DNA of 64,000 nucleotides, from the NCBI RefSeq assembly GCF_013186535.1, contig NZ_JABMCZ010000003.1:930001-994000 (forward strand), given 5' to 3'. The notes below the pieces were generated by a model, which ran no database searches, had not been told where the DNA came from, and saw only the letters and a list, made by a program, of their open reading frames with translations. The translations under genes and the position numbers were made by a program. This DNA comes from Nocardia terpenica (GTDB taxonomy: Bacteria > Actinomycetota > Actinomycetes > Mycobacteriales > Mycobacteriaceae). Positions 16,444 to 25,044 of this stretch are shown piece after piece (position 1 is the first letter of the stretch; the number at the start of each line of letters is the position of its first letter).

Positions 16444-17619
16444 ATGACAGCGCCGGACAGCTGGCAGCCCGTGATCGCGCTGTGCGATGCGGTGACCGCC
16501 GACCTGCCCCGGCTGGTCCCGGGCATCGTCGAGATCATCCGCCGCGAGGTGCCCGGCTATCACGTGGTCGATCGGGACGAGCACATCGTCGGCGTCACCG
16601 AGCAGTTCGAGGGCCTGCTCATCGGGCTGTCCACCCGGCGGCCCCCGTCCGCCCGCGAGCGCGACCGAGCCCGCGAGCTCGGTCGGCTGCGCGCCCGCGA
16701 GGGCGTGTCCATGCAATCGCTGATGGGCGCGTACCACGTCGGCTACCGCGAGATGTGGAACGTGCTGCTCACCCGCGCCGACGAGCGGGATCCGGGCCTG
16801 GCCGCGCACCTGGTGCGCCTGGTCGGCACCGTCTGGACCTGGGTGCAGCAGGCCACCACCGCCGCGGCCGACGCCTACGGCGAGGCCGTCCGCGCCGAGG
16901 ACGCCGCCCAATTGGGCCTGACCTACCGCTTTCTCGACGCCCTGCTGGCGGGCGGCGCGTCGCCCGCCGACCTGACCCGCCTGGCGCACGCGATCACCCT
17001 CGACCCCGGCGGCGACTTCCAGGCCGTCTGCTCCCCGGCCGCGTGCTGGTCCGACGAACGCCTCGCCGAGCTGCGCCTGGCCCTGCGCCGCCCGCGCGGC
17101 GTGCTGCGCTGCGTCAATCGCGGCACCACGATGCTCGCCCTGCTGCAACGCATTCCGGCCGAGGCGCTACTCACCGAGATGCGCCGCCGCGAGCCGCACG
17201 CGCCGATCGGCGTCGGCCTGCCGCGCCCCGGCCTGCCCGGCGCCGCCGCCACCATCGTCGACGCCCAGCAGGTGCTTCCGCTCGCGCGCGGCGGCGCGGT
17301 CGCGCACTTCCGCGACGAGTGGCTGCCCGCCACCGTGCTCCCGCAGGCCGACCGGCTCGCCGCGGTCCTGGCATCCGTCCGCGCCCCGGCCGCGGAGCAT
17401 CCGGACCTGGCCGACACCGTGCGGCACTTCGCCGACCACGGCATGTCGCTGGCCGCGACCGGACGCGTCCTGCACGTGCACCCCAATACCGTGAAGTACC
17501 GGCTCGACCGCTGGCAGGAACTCACCGGATGGGATGCCCGCACCTGGGACGGCCTGTCGCGCAGCATGCTGGGACTCGGCCTGTTCGCCCCCGCCCCGAA
17601 CGAGGTGATCGAACGATGA
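16444..17619 (+). CDS. PucR/CdaR-type helix-turn-helix regulator
   Basis: A 391-aa transcription factor of the PucR family. The central part (about 100-280) has the GGDEF-like/RsbT-derived fold seen in many actinobacterial members, and the C-terminal HTH_30 domain carries TVRHFADHGMSLAATGRVL and the recognition segment HVHPNTVKYRLDRWQELTG near 345-365. The ATG at 16444 follows GCGAGGTGA. Its stop overlaps the start of the YoaK gene (ATGA), so the pair is translationally coupled. The divergent decarboxylase is the obvious candidate target. Confidence 0.85.
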   Translation: MTAPDSWQPVIALCDAVTADLPRLVPGIVEIIRREVPGYHVVDRDEHIVGVTEQFEGLLIGLSTRRPPSARERDRARELGRLRAREGVSMQSLMGAYHVGYREMWNVLLTRADERDPGLAAHLVRLVGTVWTWVQQATTAAADAYGEAVRAEDAAQLGLTYRFLDALLAGGASPADLTRLAHAITLDPGGDFQAVCSPAACWSDERLAELRLALRRPRGVLRCVNRGTTMLALLQRIPAEALLTEMRRREPHAPIGVGLPRPGLPGAAATIVDAQQVLPLARGGAVAHFRDEWLPATVLPQADRLAAVLASVRAPAAEHPDLADTVRHFADHGMSLAATGRVLHVHPNTVKYRLDRWQELTGWDARTWDGLSRSMLGLGLFAPAPNEVIER

Positions 17620-18284
17620 CGGCCGACGAGCCGGTGAAACTGCCCACGGCACAGTCGGTTCGACTGGGGCTGCTGCTGGCCCTGGTCGGCGGCATGCTCG
17701 ACGCCTACACCTTCGTCGGCTACCGGGTGTTCGCCAATGCGCAGACCGGCAATATCGTGCTGCTGGGTGTCTCTGCCGCCCAACGCGACTGGTGGCGCGC
17801 GGCCGAGCGCATTCCGCCCATCCTGGCCTTCATCGCGGGTGTGCTGGTGGCGGAAACGTTGCAGCGGCCCCGGATTTCGGCGTTCCTGCGCCGGCCGGTG
17901 CGGGTGGCGGTGGTGCTGGAGATCCTCGTGCTCATCGGAGTCGCCTTGGCGCCCAACGACGCCGAGACCGTGGTCACCGTGCTGGTGGCCTTCGTCGCCT
18001 CGGTGCAGGTGACCACCTTCCGCACCCTGGTGGACACCCCGTACAGCACCACGATGACGACCGGCAATCTCCGCATCGCCACCCAGAACGCCTATGCCGC
18101 AGTGATATCCGGCGATCGCGAGGCGGCCCGCCGGGCCCGCCGCTTCCTCGCCGTGGTCCTGGCCTTCCTCGTCGGCGCCTGCCTGGGCGGCGTCCTGACC
18201 GTGCACCTGCACGCCTACGCGGCGCTGATCCCCGCCGCCCTGCTGGTCGCCGCCCTGGCGCTGTTCGTTCATGACGAGCGCTAA
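17616..18284 (+). CDS. YoaK (DUF1275) family membrane protein
   Basis: A 222-aa membrane protein with about six helices, of the YoaK/DUF1275 family. The family signature is visible in GMLDAYTFVGYRVFANAQTGNIV near residues 25-47 and in STTMTTGNLRIATQNAY near 140. Molecular function is unknown; members have been linked to stress or transport without a defined substrate. Its start overlaps the stop of the PucR regulator, so it probably belongs to that regulator's operon. Confidence 0.85.
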   Translation: MTADEPVKLPTAQSVRLGLLLALVGGMLDAYTFVGYRVFANAQTGNIVLLGVSAAQRDWWRAAERIPPILAFIAGVLVAETLQRPRISAFLRRPVRVAVVLEILVLIGVALAPNDAETVVTVLVAFVASVQVTTFRTLVDTPYSTTMTTGNLRIATQNAYAAVISGDREAARRARRFLAVVLAFLVGACLGGVLTVHLHAYAALIPAALLVAALALFVHDER

Positions 18285-18396
18285 CATTCGCCGCTCCGGC
18301 GCCGATATCCGATTCGGCTGGTTTGCCCGGGTTCGGGGATCCGGTTCAGCGCCAATGCCATTCGTGTCTGTTGTCCCGAGATTCCGAGGGGGATCC

Positions 18397-18918
18397 ATGA
18401 GAATCAAGTCAGCGGCCTTCCTGGCGGCCACGGCCGCCGTCGCGACGAGCGTCGTCGCCTTCGGCGCGCCGATCGCCGCCGCCGACCCCGTGCCGCCCGG
18501 CGGTGGCCACGGGCTGTGCTTCGATGTGAACTCGCAGGTGGCCCGGGACGCGGTGGCGTCGCTGCCGCCGAACCGCGGGGGCTACCCCTGGGTGATCGAA
18601 TCCGGTAGCCAGGTGCCGGTTTCCCAGGGCTGCGACGGACTGCTGTCCTGGATGACCGTCGACTGGGCCGGTACCCATCCCGGCTCGCACGTGCTGTTCT
18701 TCACCGACGGCCGGTACCTGGGCACCGCGACCTCCAAGTACTACTCCTACACCGACGTCCTGGGCGGCGACCGCACGCACGTCCAGGTCCGCTACCGCTG
18801 GGCCCTCCCGCAGGACGCCCTGTGCTGCCCCAGCGGCGGCCCGTCCGTGGTGACCTTCACCCTGAACGGCCACGAGGTCACCGCCGACGGCCAGTTCCCG
18901 CCGGACCCGGACCAGTAG
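18397..18918 (+). CDS. LppP/LprE-family secreted protein
   Basis: A 173-aa exported protein. The signal peptide ends AAADP near residue 31 and has no lipobox Cys, unlike mycobacterial LppP and LprE, so it is probably released. The mature part matches that family: CFDVNSQVARDAVASLPP at its start, then GYPWVIESGS, a Cys near 77, and HVLFFTDGRYLGTATSKYYS near 107-126, followed by a second Cys pair DALCCPSGGPS. The role of the family is unknown; some are cell-wall associated. The ATG at 18397 follows GAGGGGG. Confidence 0.75.
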   Translation: MRIKSAAFLAATAAVATSVVAFGAPIAAADPVPPGGGHGLCFDVNSQVARDAVASLPPNRGGYPWVIESGSQVPVSQGCDGLLSWMTVDWAGTHPGSHVLFFTDGRYLGTATSKYYSYTDVLGGDRTHVQVRYRWALPQDALCCPSGGPSVVTFTLNGHEVTADGQFPPDPDQ

Positions 18919-18924
18919 CCGCCG

Positions 18925-18960
18925 CGAGGGTGGTGCGGGGTGTAGCCTGCCCCACCCTCG
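18925..18960 (+). terminator. Hairpin terminator
   Basis: A 9-bp perfect stem CGAGGGTGG/CCACCCTCG with an 18-nt loop follows the LppP/LprE-like gene six bases after its stop codon. Confidence 0.6.
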
Positions 18961-19062
18961 AAACACCCACTAGCACCAGCGCCGACGGCCTCCGCGACGA
19001 CGAGACTCGGTGGAAGAGCGAGACTTCGACCGATCCGATATCGTATGTCGCAGGGAGGATTG

Positions 19063-19707
19063 ATGATTCGTATGCGCAAGGCGGCGGCCATGGTCGCTGG
19101 TACTGCCGCGGTGGGCGCGGCCGGGTGGTTGTGGTTCGGCGATCGCGCGCCGTTTCCGTACAGCCAGCGGTGGATGCTCGACGTTCCGCTGCCGATGCTC
19201 ACCGGGGCGCGGCTGGATGCCATTCTCCAGCCGCGCCCCGGCGAGCGCATGCTCGAAATCGGCCCCGGCACCGGGCTTCAGGCGCTGCACATCGCCCCGC
19301 AGCTGGGGGAGTCCGGTCGCCTGGACGTGCTCGACGTGCAACCGGAGATGCTGTCGCACGTGCTGCGCCGCGCCGGCGACCTCGATATCACGAATATCGT
19401 TGCCACGCAGGCGGATGCGCGATGCCTGCCGTTCGACGACGGGAGCTTCGACGCGGTCTACCTGATCACCGCGCTCGGCGAGATCCCCGATATCGGCACC
19501 GTGCTGCGGGAGGCCGAACGAGTTCTCACCCCCGACGGACGGCTCGTCGTCGGCGAGTTCTTCGACCCGCACTGGATCACCCTCACCACGCTGCTCACCC
19601 ACGCCGACGCGGCCGGACTGCACCTGACCACCCGCAGCGGGCTCGGTCCCGCGTATCTGGCCCGCTTCCACCCCTGCCGGAAGGCTCGGGGCACGCGCGC
19701 GGCGTGA
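19063..19707 (+). CDS. SAM-dependent methyltransferase with N-terminal anchor
   Basis: A 214-aa class I methyltransferase of UbiE/Methyltransf_11 type. An N-terminal hydrophobic helix (AAAMVAGTAAVGAAGWLWFG, residues 5-24) probably anchors it to the membrane. Motif I is MLEIGPGTGLQ near 64, motif II VLDVQPEML near 89, motif III DAVYLITALGEI near 128. The ATG at 19063 follows AGGGAGG; an upstream ATG at 19045 lies before that box. Substrate is unknown; membrane attachment suggests a lipid or quinone-like compound. Confidence 0.75.
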   Translation: MIRMRKAAAMVAGTAAVGAAGWLWFGDRAPFPYSQRWMLDVPLPMLTGARLDAILQPRPGERMLEIGPGTGLQALHIAPQLGESGRLDVLDVQPEMLSHVLRRAGDLDITNIVATQADARCLPFDDGSFDAVYLITALGEIPDIGTVLREAERVLTPDGRLVVGEFFDPHWITLTTLLTHADAAGLHLTTRSGLGPAYLARFHPCRKARGTRAA

Positions 19708-19748
19708 AAATCTTCCCGGCGGCGGCCGCCGTCGGGCACAGTGACGGT

Positions 19749-20636
19749 ATGGACCGTTTCGTGCGAGGTCGTGCCGGTTTCGTGGCAGTCGTCGTGCTGC
19801 TGGCCGCCCTGGTCGCCGGGCAGGGGTGTTCGAGTCGGTCGGCGACGGCGCCCGCGGTGTGGCAGACGCTCCCGGCGCTGGGGCCGGTGCCGCCGGGCGC
19901 GCAGAGCGGGTACGCGCCCGTCGACGGAATCCGCGTGTACTACGCCGAATTCGGGCAGGGGCGGCCGGTCCTGCTGCTGCACGGCGGCCTGTCCAACTCC
20001 GAATACTGGGACTACCAGGTCCCGGCGCTGGTGCGCGCCGGGTATCGGGTCATCGTGGCCGACAGCCGCGGCCACGGGCGCAGCACCCGCACCGCCGAGC
20101 CGTACAGCTACGACCTGATGTCCGCCGATGTGCTCGCCCTGCTGGATTACCTCCGGTTGCCGAAGGTGGATCTGGTCGGCTGGAGCGACGGCGGCATCAT
20201 CGGCCTGGATATCGCCATCCATCATCCCGACCGGCTCGGCAGCCTTTTCGCCTACGGCGCCAATTCCGATCCCTCCGGGCTGATTCCGCACGGCACCGAC
20301 AGCCCGAACTTCGCTCGTTTCGTCGCCCGCGCCCGGACCGAATATCAGGCGCTGTCGCCCACCCCGGACCAGTACGACGGCTTCGTCGCCCAGATCACGC
20401 ACATGTGGGACACCCAACCCGATTACACCGCGGACCAATTGCGCGCCATCACCGTGCCGACCACCATTGCCGACGGCGAACACGACGAGGTGATCGCCCG
20501 CGCGCACACCGAATATCTGGCCCGCACGATTCCGCACGCGGAGCTCCGAATCCTGCCCAATGTCAGTCATTTCGGCATGTTGCAGAATCCCGACGAGTTC
20601 AACCGCGCGGTACTCGACCGCCTGTCTCGGCCCTGA
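19749..20636 (+). CDS. Exported alpha/beta-hydrolase, possible lipoprotein
   Basis: A 295-aa alpha/beta-hydrolase with an N-terminal export signal and a weak lipobox (LVAGQGCSS, Cys near residue 27). The fold shows LLLHGGLSNSEYWDYQ (oxyanion loop), the nucleophile VGWSDGG (Ser near 140), acid in IADGEHDE near 238 and His in LPNVSHFG near 272. The closest general type is esterase/proline-iminopeptidase-like hydrolase; no substrate is predictable. It lies 41 bp after the methyltransferase gene and may be co-transcribed with it. Confidence 0.8.
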   Translation: MDRFVRGRAGFVAVVVLLAALVAGQGCSSRSATAPAVWQTLPALGPVPPGAQSGYAPVDGIRVYYAEFGQGRPVLLLHGGLSNSEYWDYQVPALVRAGYRVIVADSRGHGRSTRTAEPYSYDLMSADVLALLDYLRLPKVDLVGWSDGGIIGLDIAIHHPDRLGSLFAYGANSDPSGLIPHGTDSPNFARFVARARTEYQALSPTPDQYDGFVAQITHMWDTQPDYTADQLRAITVPTTIADGEHDEVIARAHTEYLARTIPHAELRILPNVSHFGMLQNPDEFNRAVLDRLSRP

Positions 20637-20642
20637 ACGCTG

Positions 20643-20848
20643 TCACCGCCGAGGGAGCAATATCAGGGTGCCGTCGAGTTTCCGGTACACCTCGACCTCG
20701 ATGCGCCGGACGGGCGGAATATCATATCCCGGCATCCGCCGATCGGCCCCTCGGCTCGCGCCTCGGCGGGGGCGTGAATTACCAAGGCGGACATGGCGAG
20801 TAGGCCCGAAACGGCCAGCATTGCCGCGCGTGCACAACCGACGGGCAC
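20643..20848 (-). pseudogene. Frameshifted small secreted protein gene
   Basis: Reading leftward from a GTG at 20848 preceded by AAGGAGA gives a clear signal peptide (AAMLAVSGLLAMSALVIHAP then AEARAEG). Near 20740 the plausible continuation switches frame to PGYDIPPVRRIEVEVYRKLD and TLILLPRR before a TGA. The two parts together would form a 68-residue exported protein, so one base gain or loss near 20740 has broken it, unless the read-through frame is real. I do not recognise the family. Confidence 0.45.
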
Positions 20849-20934
20849 CGGATGTTCTCCTTCTTCCGCGGATAGTTGCGACGTCCTAGGACATTCGTTG
20901 CCGCGCCCGAGTCGGATGGCCGCGGGAATTCGCG

Positions 20935-21513
20935 CTAGGAATCCCCGGCCGCCCGGCGGGCGCGGAAAGCCGATGTCTTGGTGCGATTCTGGCAGGCCGT
21001 CCCGCAGAATCGTTTCGTGCCGTTGCGCGACACATCCAGATACACGCGGTCGCAGCCGTCGGCCGAACAGACGCCGATCCGGTCGGCGTATTCGCTGCCG
21101 AGAACGTAGGCCAGGCTGACCGCCGTCCCCGCGCCGATCCCGGTGACCAGCGGGGCGTCCGGGGGGTGGGAGTGCAGATGCCACGGCCCGCCGTCCCGCC
21201 GGGTGAGCGTGGGCCGGGCGTCGTATTCGACGATCATGGCGTTGATCCGGCCCGCGGCGTCGTCGAGGTCACCGGCCGCGACCGCGGCGAACACGCGCCG
21301 CGCCTGCTCGGCCACGCGCGCCAGCCCCGCGGCCTCGTCCGCGTCCACCGGATGCCCGTACGCCGCGCGGATCGCACCACCCACGCGGTCGCGCAGCTCC
21401 GCGGCATCGGCCGCGGGCGGATAGGGCCTGCCCCGGTTCTCACCCGGAACGACGGCATTGACGAGTTCCGCCGCGACCTCCACGGCAGACAGGGTGTGAC
21501 TGTCTAAACGCAC
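20935..21513 (-). CDS. ABATE/CGNR zinc-finger transcriptional regulator
   Basis: A 192-aa regulator of the same family as the gene at 14060. The N-terminal ABATE-like domain contains LRDRVGGAIRAAYGHP and DGGPWHLHSHPPDAPL; the C-terminal finger is GVCSADGCDRVYLDVSRNG then FCGTACQNRTKTSAF, in which CGNR is degenerate (CQNR). I chose the GTG at 21513 because the longer start at 21561 would read through a perfect palindrome. It is divergent from a methyltransferase gene 72 bp away and probably controls both from that palindrome. Confidence 0.8.
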   Translation of the reverse strand: MRLDSHTLSAVEVAAELVNAVVPGENRGRPYPPAADAAELRDRVGGAIRAAYGHPVDADEAAGLARVAEQARRVFAAVAAGDLDDAAGRINAMIVEYDARPTLTRRDGGPWHLHSHPPDAPLVTGIGAGTAVSLAYVLGSEYADRIGVCSADGCDRVYLDVSRNGTKRFCGTACQNRTKTSAFRARRAAGDS

Positions 21514-21546
21514 TTGACCAGTTACTCCGCTCTGGCTAATCTCGTC

Positions 21547-21570
21547 ACTGTCATCAATCATTATGACAGT
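21547..21570. promoter_or_regulatory. Perfect 8-bp-arm palindromic operator
   Basis: ACTGTCAT, eight spacer bases, then ATGACAGT, lies in the 72-bp gap between the divergent CGNR regulator and methyltransferase genes. Symmetry, spacing and position fit a dimeric repressor site; the CGNR protein is the inferred ligand. Confidence 0.65.
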
Positions 21571-21585
21571 TACAGAGGTTGGATC

Positions 21586-22332
21586 ATGCAGCTCACGACC
21601 GCCACCGCCCGCACCTGGATCGAGCGCTGGGATCGCCAGCAGGAAAGGTACCTACCCGATCGCGAGACGGTGTTCGCGGTGATCGCCGACGCCGTCGTCG
21701 CGCAGACCGGGCGCCCGGATCCGCTGGTCATCGATCTGGCCTGCGGCCCGGGGTCGCTCGGCGCCCGCATTCGCGACAGGCTGCCCCGCGCCCGCGTCAT
21801 CGGCGTGGACACCGATCCGGTGCTGCTCGCGCTGGCCGATTCCGCCTACGGCTTCGAACTCGTCGACCACAATCTCACCGATCCGACATGGATTGCCGCG
21901 CTGCCGATCTCGGAGCCGGTCGACGCGATCGTGAGCACCACCGCCCTGCACTGGCTCTACCCCGATCAGCTCGCGCGGGTCTACGCCCAGGCCGCGAGCC
22001 TGATCCGGCCGGGCGGCATCCTGATCAACGGCGACGATATGGTGACCGTCGACGCCGATATCGACCTCCTCGAGCGGGCCATCGGCAGCGGCCAGATCGA
22101 CCGCGAGGGCGTCGGCGACCGCGAGGACTGGGCGCAATGGTGGACCGCGATCACCGACGAACCGCAGCTCGCCGCCGCCGTCGCCGAACGCGACAACCGA
22201 GCCTGGGAGCACCCCGCCGACGGCGGCACCGGCTACGAACAGCACCTGAATCTTTTGCGGGAGGCCGGATTCCGCACGGTCTCCCCGATCTGGCAGTACG
22301 GCCGCCGCCGCATCGTCGCGGCCGTCAGGTAG
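21586..22332 (+). CDS. SAM-dependent methyltransferase
   Basis: A 248-aa class I methyltransferase. Motif I is VIDLACGPGSLG near residue 46 and the post-I acidic VIGVDTDPVLL near 67; the motif IV region is DAIVSTTALHWLYPDQ near 110. The HWL(Y) signature recalls trans-aconitate methyltransferase-like enzymes, but the substrate is not assigned. The ATG at 21586 has ACAGAGG upstream. It is divergent from a CGNR-type regulator and a perfect palindrome lies between them, so it is probably repressed until an inducer is present. Confidence 0.8.
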   Translation: MQLTTATARTWIERWDRQQERYLPDRETVFAVIADAVVAQTGRPDPLVIDLACGPGSLGARIRDRLPRARVIGVDTDPVLLALADSAYGFELVDHNLTDPTWIAALPISEPVDAIVSTTALHWLYPDQLARVYAQAASLIRPGGILINGDDMVTVDADIDLLERAIGSGQIDREGVGDREDWAQWWTAITDEPQLAAAVAERDNRAWEHPADGGTGYEQHLNLLREAGFRTVSPIWQYGRRRIVAAVR

Positions 22333-22354
22333 CGATGGTGAGCCGGTAACGACG

Positions 22355-22390
22355 GCGGCCGGGCCGGGCAGCGGTGCGCGGCCCGGCCGC
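22355..22390. terminator. Hairpin terminator
   Basis: A perfect 11-bp stem GCGGCCGGGCC/GGCCCGGCCGC with a 14-nt loop, between the convergent methyltransferase and glycine-zipper protein genes, so it may work in both directions. Confidence 0.65.
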
Positions 22391-22413
22391 ACGGTGGGCC
22401 GAAACCGACCGGA

Positions 22414-22749
22414 TCAGGGCAGGATCTGCGGGATCACGTCGGGGTTGAAGTGGCCGACCAGGGCGCCGATGAGGCCCCCGAGGATGGGGCCGCCGGAGCC
22501 GGTGGCCGAACCCACGGCAGAACCGATCGCGGCGCCCGCGACCGCGCCGTTCAGCACCGGGTCGGGGTACTGGGCATCGGGGTTGGTCGCAATGTTCTCC
22601 GGCTGCAACGGAATTCCCGCGGAAACCGTGGTGGCCGACGGATTTACCTCCTCGGCCGAGGCGCTTGGAGCGAACATTGCCGCGGCCATGAGCGGCACGG
22701 CGACGACCGCGGCGACGCGACCCGATGTGACCAGCATGTGACGAGCCAT
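22414..22749 (-). CDS. Small secreted glycine-zipper protein
   Basis: A 111-aa exported protein: signal peptide (residues 1-33, ending PSASAEE), a polar stretch, and a glycine-zipper segment VAGAAIGSAVGSATGSGG then ILGGLIGALVG near 70-100. Such zippers insert into membranes or pack as helical pairs. The ATG at 22749 follows AGGAAG. I do not recognise the family; similar short proteins are common in Nocardia and mycobacteria. Confidence 0.7.
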   Translation of the reverse strand: MARHMLVTSGRVAAVVAVPLMAAAMFAPSASAEEVNPSATTVSAGIPLQPENIATNPDAQYPDPVLNGAVAGAAIGSAVGSATGSGGPILGGLIGALVGHFNPDVIPQILP

Positions 22750-22883
22750 TTTCTTCCTAACTGCTCTAGAGCAACTGCGACCGGTTCTCGCCTTTCGAGA
22801 ACCTTTTCCGACAATAGTGCGCGACAACCCGATTCGCTCCGTCGAACAACGAATTGGTATCCGCACCGGACACCGCGGCCAAT

Positions 22884-23891
22884 TCAGTTGCCGCGGAAAC
22901 CCTCCCTGAAACCTCCCAGTACCTCGCCGCATCGGAACGCGATACGGCGGGCCACCCGGCCACCGTGCTCCACCCGCGCGCGGGCCTTGCGGCCCAAGGC
23001 AATTGCCCGGATGCGCTCGGTGGGGGAGGCGAGCAGGTCGGCGATGATGCGCTCGCTGCGGTCGCGCACCTTCGCCGCCCAGGCCGGATGGGTGGTGGCA
23101 TACAGGCGGTTCGCCTCGACGGCGGCGAGAACGACGGCGGCGGCGTCGGCGGGCGTCACCATTACCGAATTCAGATCGGTGACGGCCCCGAACAGCGGTG
23201 TCAGCTTTTCGTATTGGTCGGCGGTGACGGTGGCGAACCAGCCCGCCTCCGGTCGTTCGCGCAGGGCGTCCGGGCCCCCGGCGACGAGGGCCGTCGCATT
23301 GTCCATCAGGCCGCGCAGCATGCGGGTATCGATCGGTCCCGGGCAGACGACCGTGACACCGATTTCCGGTGCCAGCAGGGACAATTCGCCGCGCAAGGAT
23401 TCCGACAGCGAAACCACACCGTGTTTGGTGGCCGCATAGACGGCATTGAACGGATCGGCGATGAGCCCGGACACCGACGCGATGTTCACGACGTGACCGC
23501 GACCCGCCGCGACCATCTGCGGCACGAACACGCGCACGCCATTGGCCACGCCGCCGAGATTGACCGCGATCATCCGCTGCCAGTCGGCGGGATCGATCTG
23601 CCAGCTCGGGCCGCCCGCCATCGTTCCGGCATTGTTGACCAGCAGGTCCACCCCGCCGAATCGGTCGAGCGCGGTCTGCGCCAAGCGCTCGACCTGTTCG
23701 GTATCGGTGACATCGGTGGGCACCGCGACGGTGTCGGCGTCGAGTTCGGCGGCGACCTCGGCCAGCCGGTCGGCCTCGAGGTCGGCCAGCACCAGCCGCA
23801 GGCCGCGCGCACCCAGCGCCGCCGCCACCGCCCGCCCGATGCCGTTCGCGGCGCCGGTCACCACGGCCACCTGTCCCGCTTGGAGTTTCAT
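22884..23891 (-). CDS. Short-chain dehydrogenase/reductase with C-terminal extension
   Basis: A 335-aa classical SDR oxidoreductase. The nucleotide motif TGAANGIGR lies near residue 12, NNAG near 86, the catalytic Ser in NIASVSG near 137 and the YxxxK pair in VYAATKHG near 151. The Asp after beta-2 (LADLEADRL) suggests NAD preference. The domain normally ends near residue 270; here about 60 further residues follow, rich in Arg/Gly (RKARARVEHGGRVARR). The final part may derive from a frame change or be a real basic tail. Substrate is unknown. Confidence 0.85.
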   Translation of the reverse strand: MKLQAGQVAVVTGAANGIGRAVAAALGARGLRLVLADLEADRLAEVAAELDADTVAVPTDVTDTEQVERLAQTALDRFGGVDLLVNNAGTMAGGPSWQIDPADWQRMIAVNLGGVANGVRVFVPQMVAAGRGHVVNIASVSGLIADPFNAVYAATKHGVVSLSESLRGELSLLAPEIGVTVVCPGPIDTRMLRGLMDNATALVAGGPDALRERPEAGWFATVTADQYEKLTPLFGAVTDLNSVMVTPADAAAVVLAAVEANRLYATTHPAWAAKVRDRSERIIADLLASPTERIRAIALGRKARARVEHGGRVARRIAFRCGEVLGGFREGFRGN

Positions 23892-23923
23892 CGACCCTCC
23901 CCTCGACCCCGGACGTTACCCGG

Positions 23924-24976
23924 TCACGCCGACATGTGCCGACACAGCCAGGCCAGCCCGTGTCGATAGCGATAGTCCAGACCCATGTGGGTGTCGTCGA
24001 AAAGCTCGAAGCGCACGCGGTCCTCGGGCACGCCATTGTCGAACAGGGCGCGGCGGAACGCCTCGGCCCCGATATCGAGGAACCATTCGTCGCGGGTGCC
24101 GCCGTCGATCCAGATGGCCCGCATCGAGCGCAGGGCGTCGGCGTATTTCGGGACCATGCGCACCGGATCCCAGTCCAGCCAGCGCTGCCACGCCTGCTCG
24201 CGCAGCACGCCGGTGACCGGATCGAACGGCAGCTCGGGCGTGCCGTCCTCGCCCGCCGAATAACAGGCGGCGAGGCCGAGCAGCATGACGACGGTGGTGT
24301 CGGAATCCCGCATCGGGCCGCCCTGGGCCGCGCGCTCGCCGAAATCGCGCCAGAACGCCCAGATATCGCCGCCGAACTCCCGCAGGCGCCGAACGGCTTT
24401 CCCGAACTCCATGATGTAGGAGTACTCGTAGAGGTTGTCTCCGGCGTGGGTGGCGAAGTTGGCGAACAGGTCGGGCCGCAGCATCGGCGTGATCATCGCC
24501 CCGAATCCGCCGCTGGATTTACCCGCGATCGCCCGGTGCTCGCGATCGGCCGCGGTCCGATAGTTGCGGTCCACCCACGGCACGATCTCCTCGCACAGAT
24601 AGGAGTGGTAGCGGCCGGTGCCCGGCGAGTCGACGTATTGACTGCCACCGTATTTGGTCCAGGCGTCGATGTAGACCACGATGGCGGGCGGCGCTTCACC
24701 GGTGGCGAAGACCCGGTCGGCCAGCTCCACATACGGTGTCTTGAACGGATGCCGGTATCCCCACATCGGCAACCGGCCGGTGTAGCCCTGGATGACATAC
24801 ACGGCCGGATAACGCGTTTCGGCGTTCTCCGGCGCATCGTAGCCCGGCGGCGTATAGACCCACAGCGGCCGCTCGTGCGGGTCGCCGAGCGGATTGCCGC
24901 GTAACAGGGTGCTGGAGAAGGTGTGCAGATCCAATCGTCCGGCGAGATCGAAACTCGGGGTGAAGTCCGTCATCAT
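23924..24976 (-). CDS. Esterase-family alpha/beta-hydrolase (PF00756-like)
   Basis: A 350-aa cytoplasmic hydrolase of the putative esterase family that includes mycolyltransferase-like and S-formylglutathione hydrolase-like folds. RPLWVYTPPGYD near residue 40 begins the core; YPAVYVIQGYTG carries the oxyanion region, AGKSSGGFGAM holds the nucleophile (Ser near 157), and the catalytic His is plausible in FDDTHMGLDYR near 330. No signal peptide is present. The start is one of two adjacent ATGs near 24976 with a weak GCAGGG box; a GTG-less extension to 25009 is less likely. Confidence 0.75.
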   Translation of the reverse strand: MMTDFTPSFDLAGRLDLHTFSSTLLRGNPLGDPHERPLWVYTPPGYDAPENAETRYPAVYVIQGYTGRLPMWGYRHPFKTPYVELADRVFATGEAPPAIVVYIDAWTKYGGSQYVDSPGTGRYHSYLCEEIVPWVDRNYRTAADREHRAIAGKSSGGFGAMITPMLRPDLFANFATHAGDNLYEYSYIMEFGKAVRRLREFGGDIWAFWRDFGERAAQGGPMRDSDTTVVMLLGLAACYSAGEDGTPELPFDPVTGVLREQAWQRWLDWDPVRMVPKYADALRSMRAIWIDGGTRDEWFLDIGAEAFRRALFDNGVPEDRVRFELFDDTHMGLDYRYRHGLAWLCRHMSA

Positions 24977-25044
24977 CCCTGCGACGATACGGATGAAACC
25001 ATCTGCCACGCAGCGATTTTCATCGGACCCGGAACGGGATCGGC

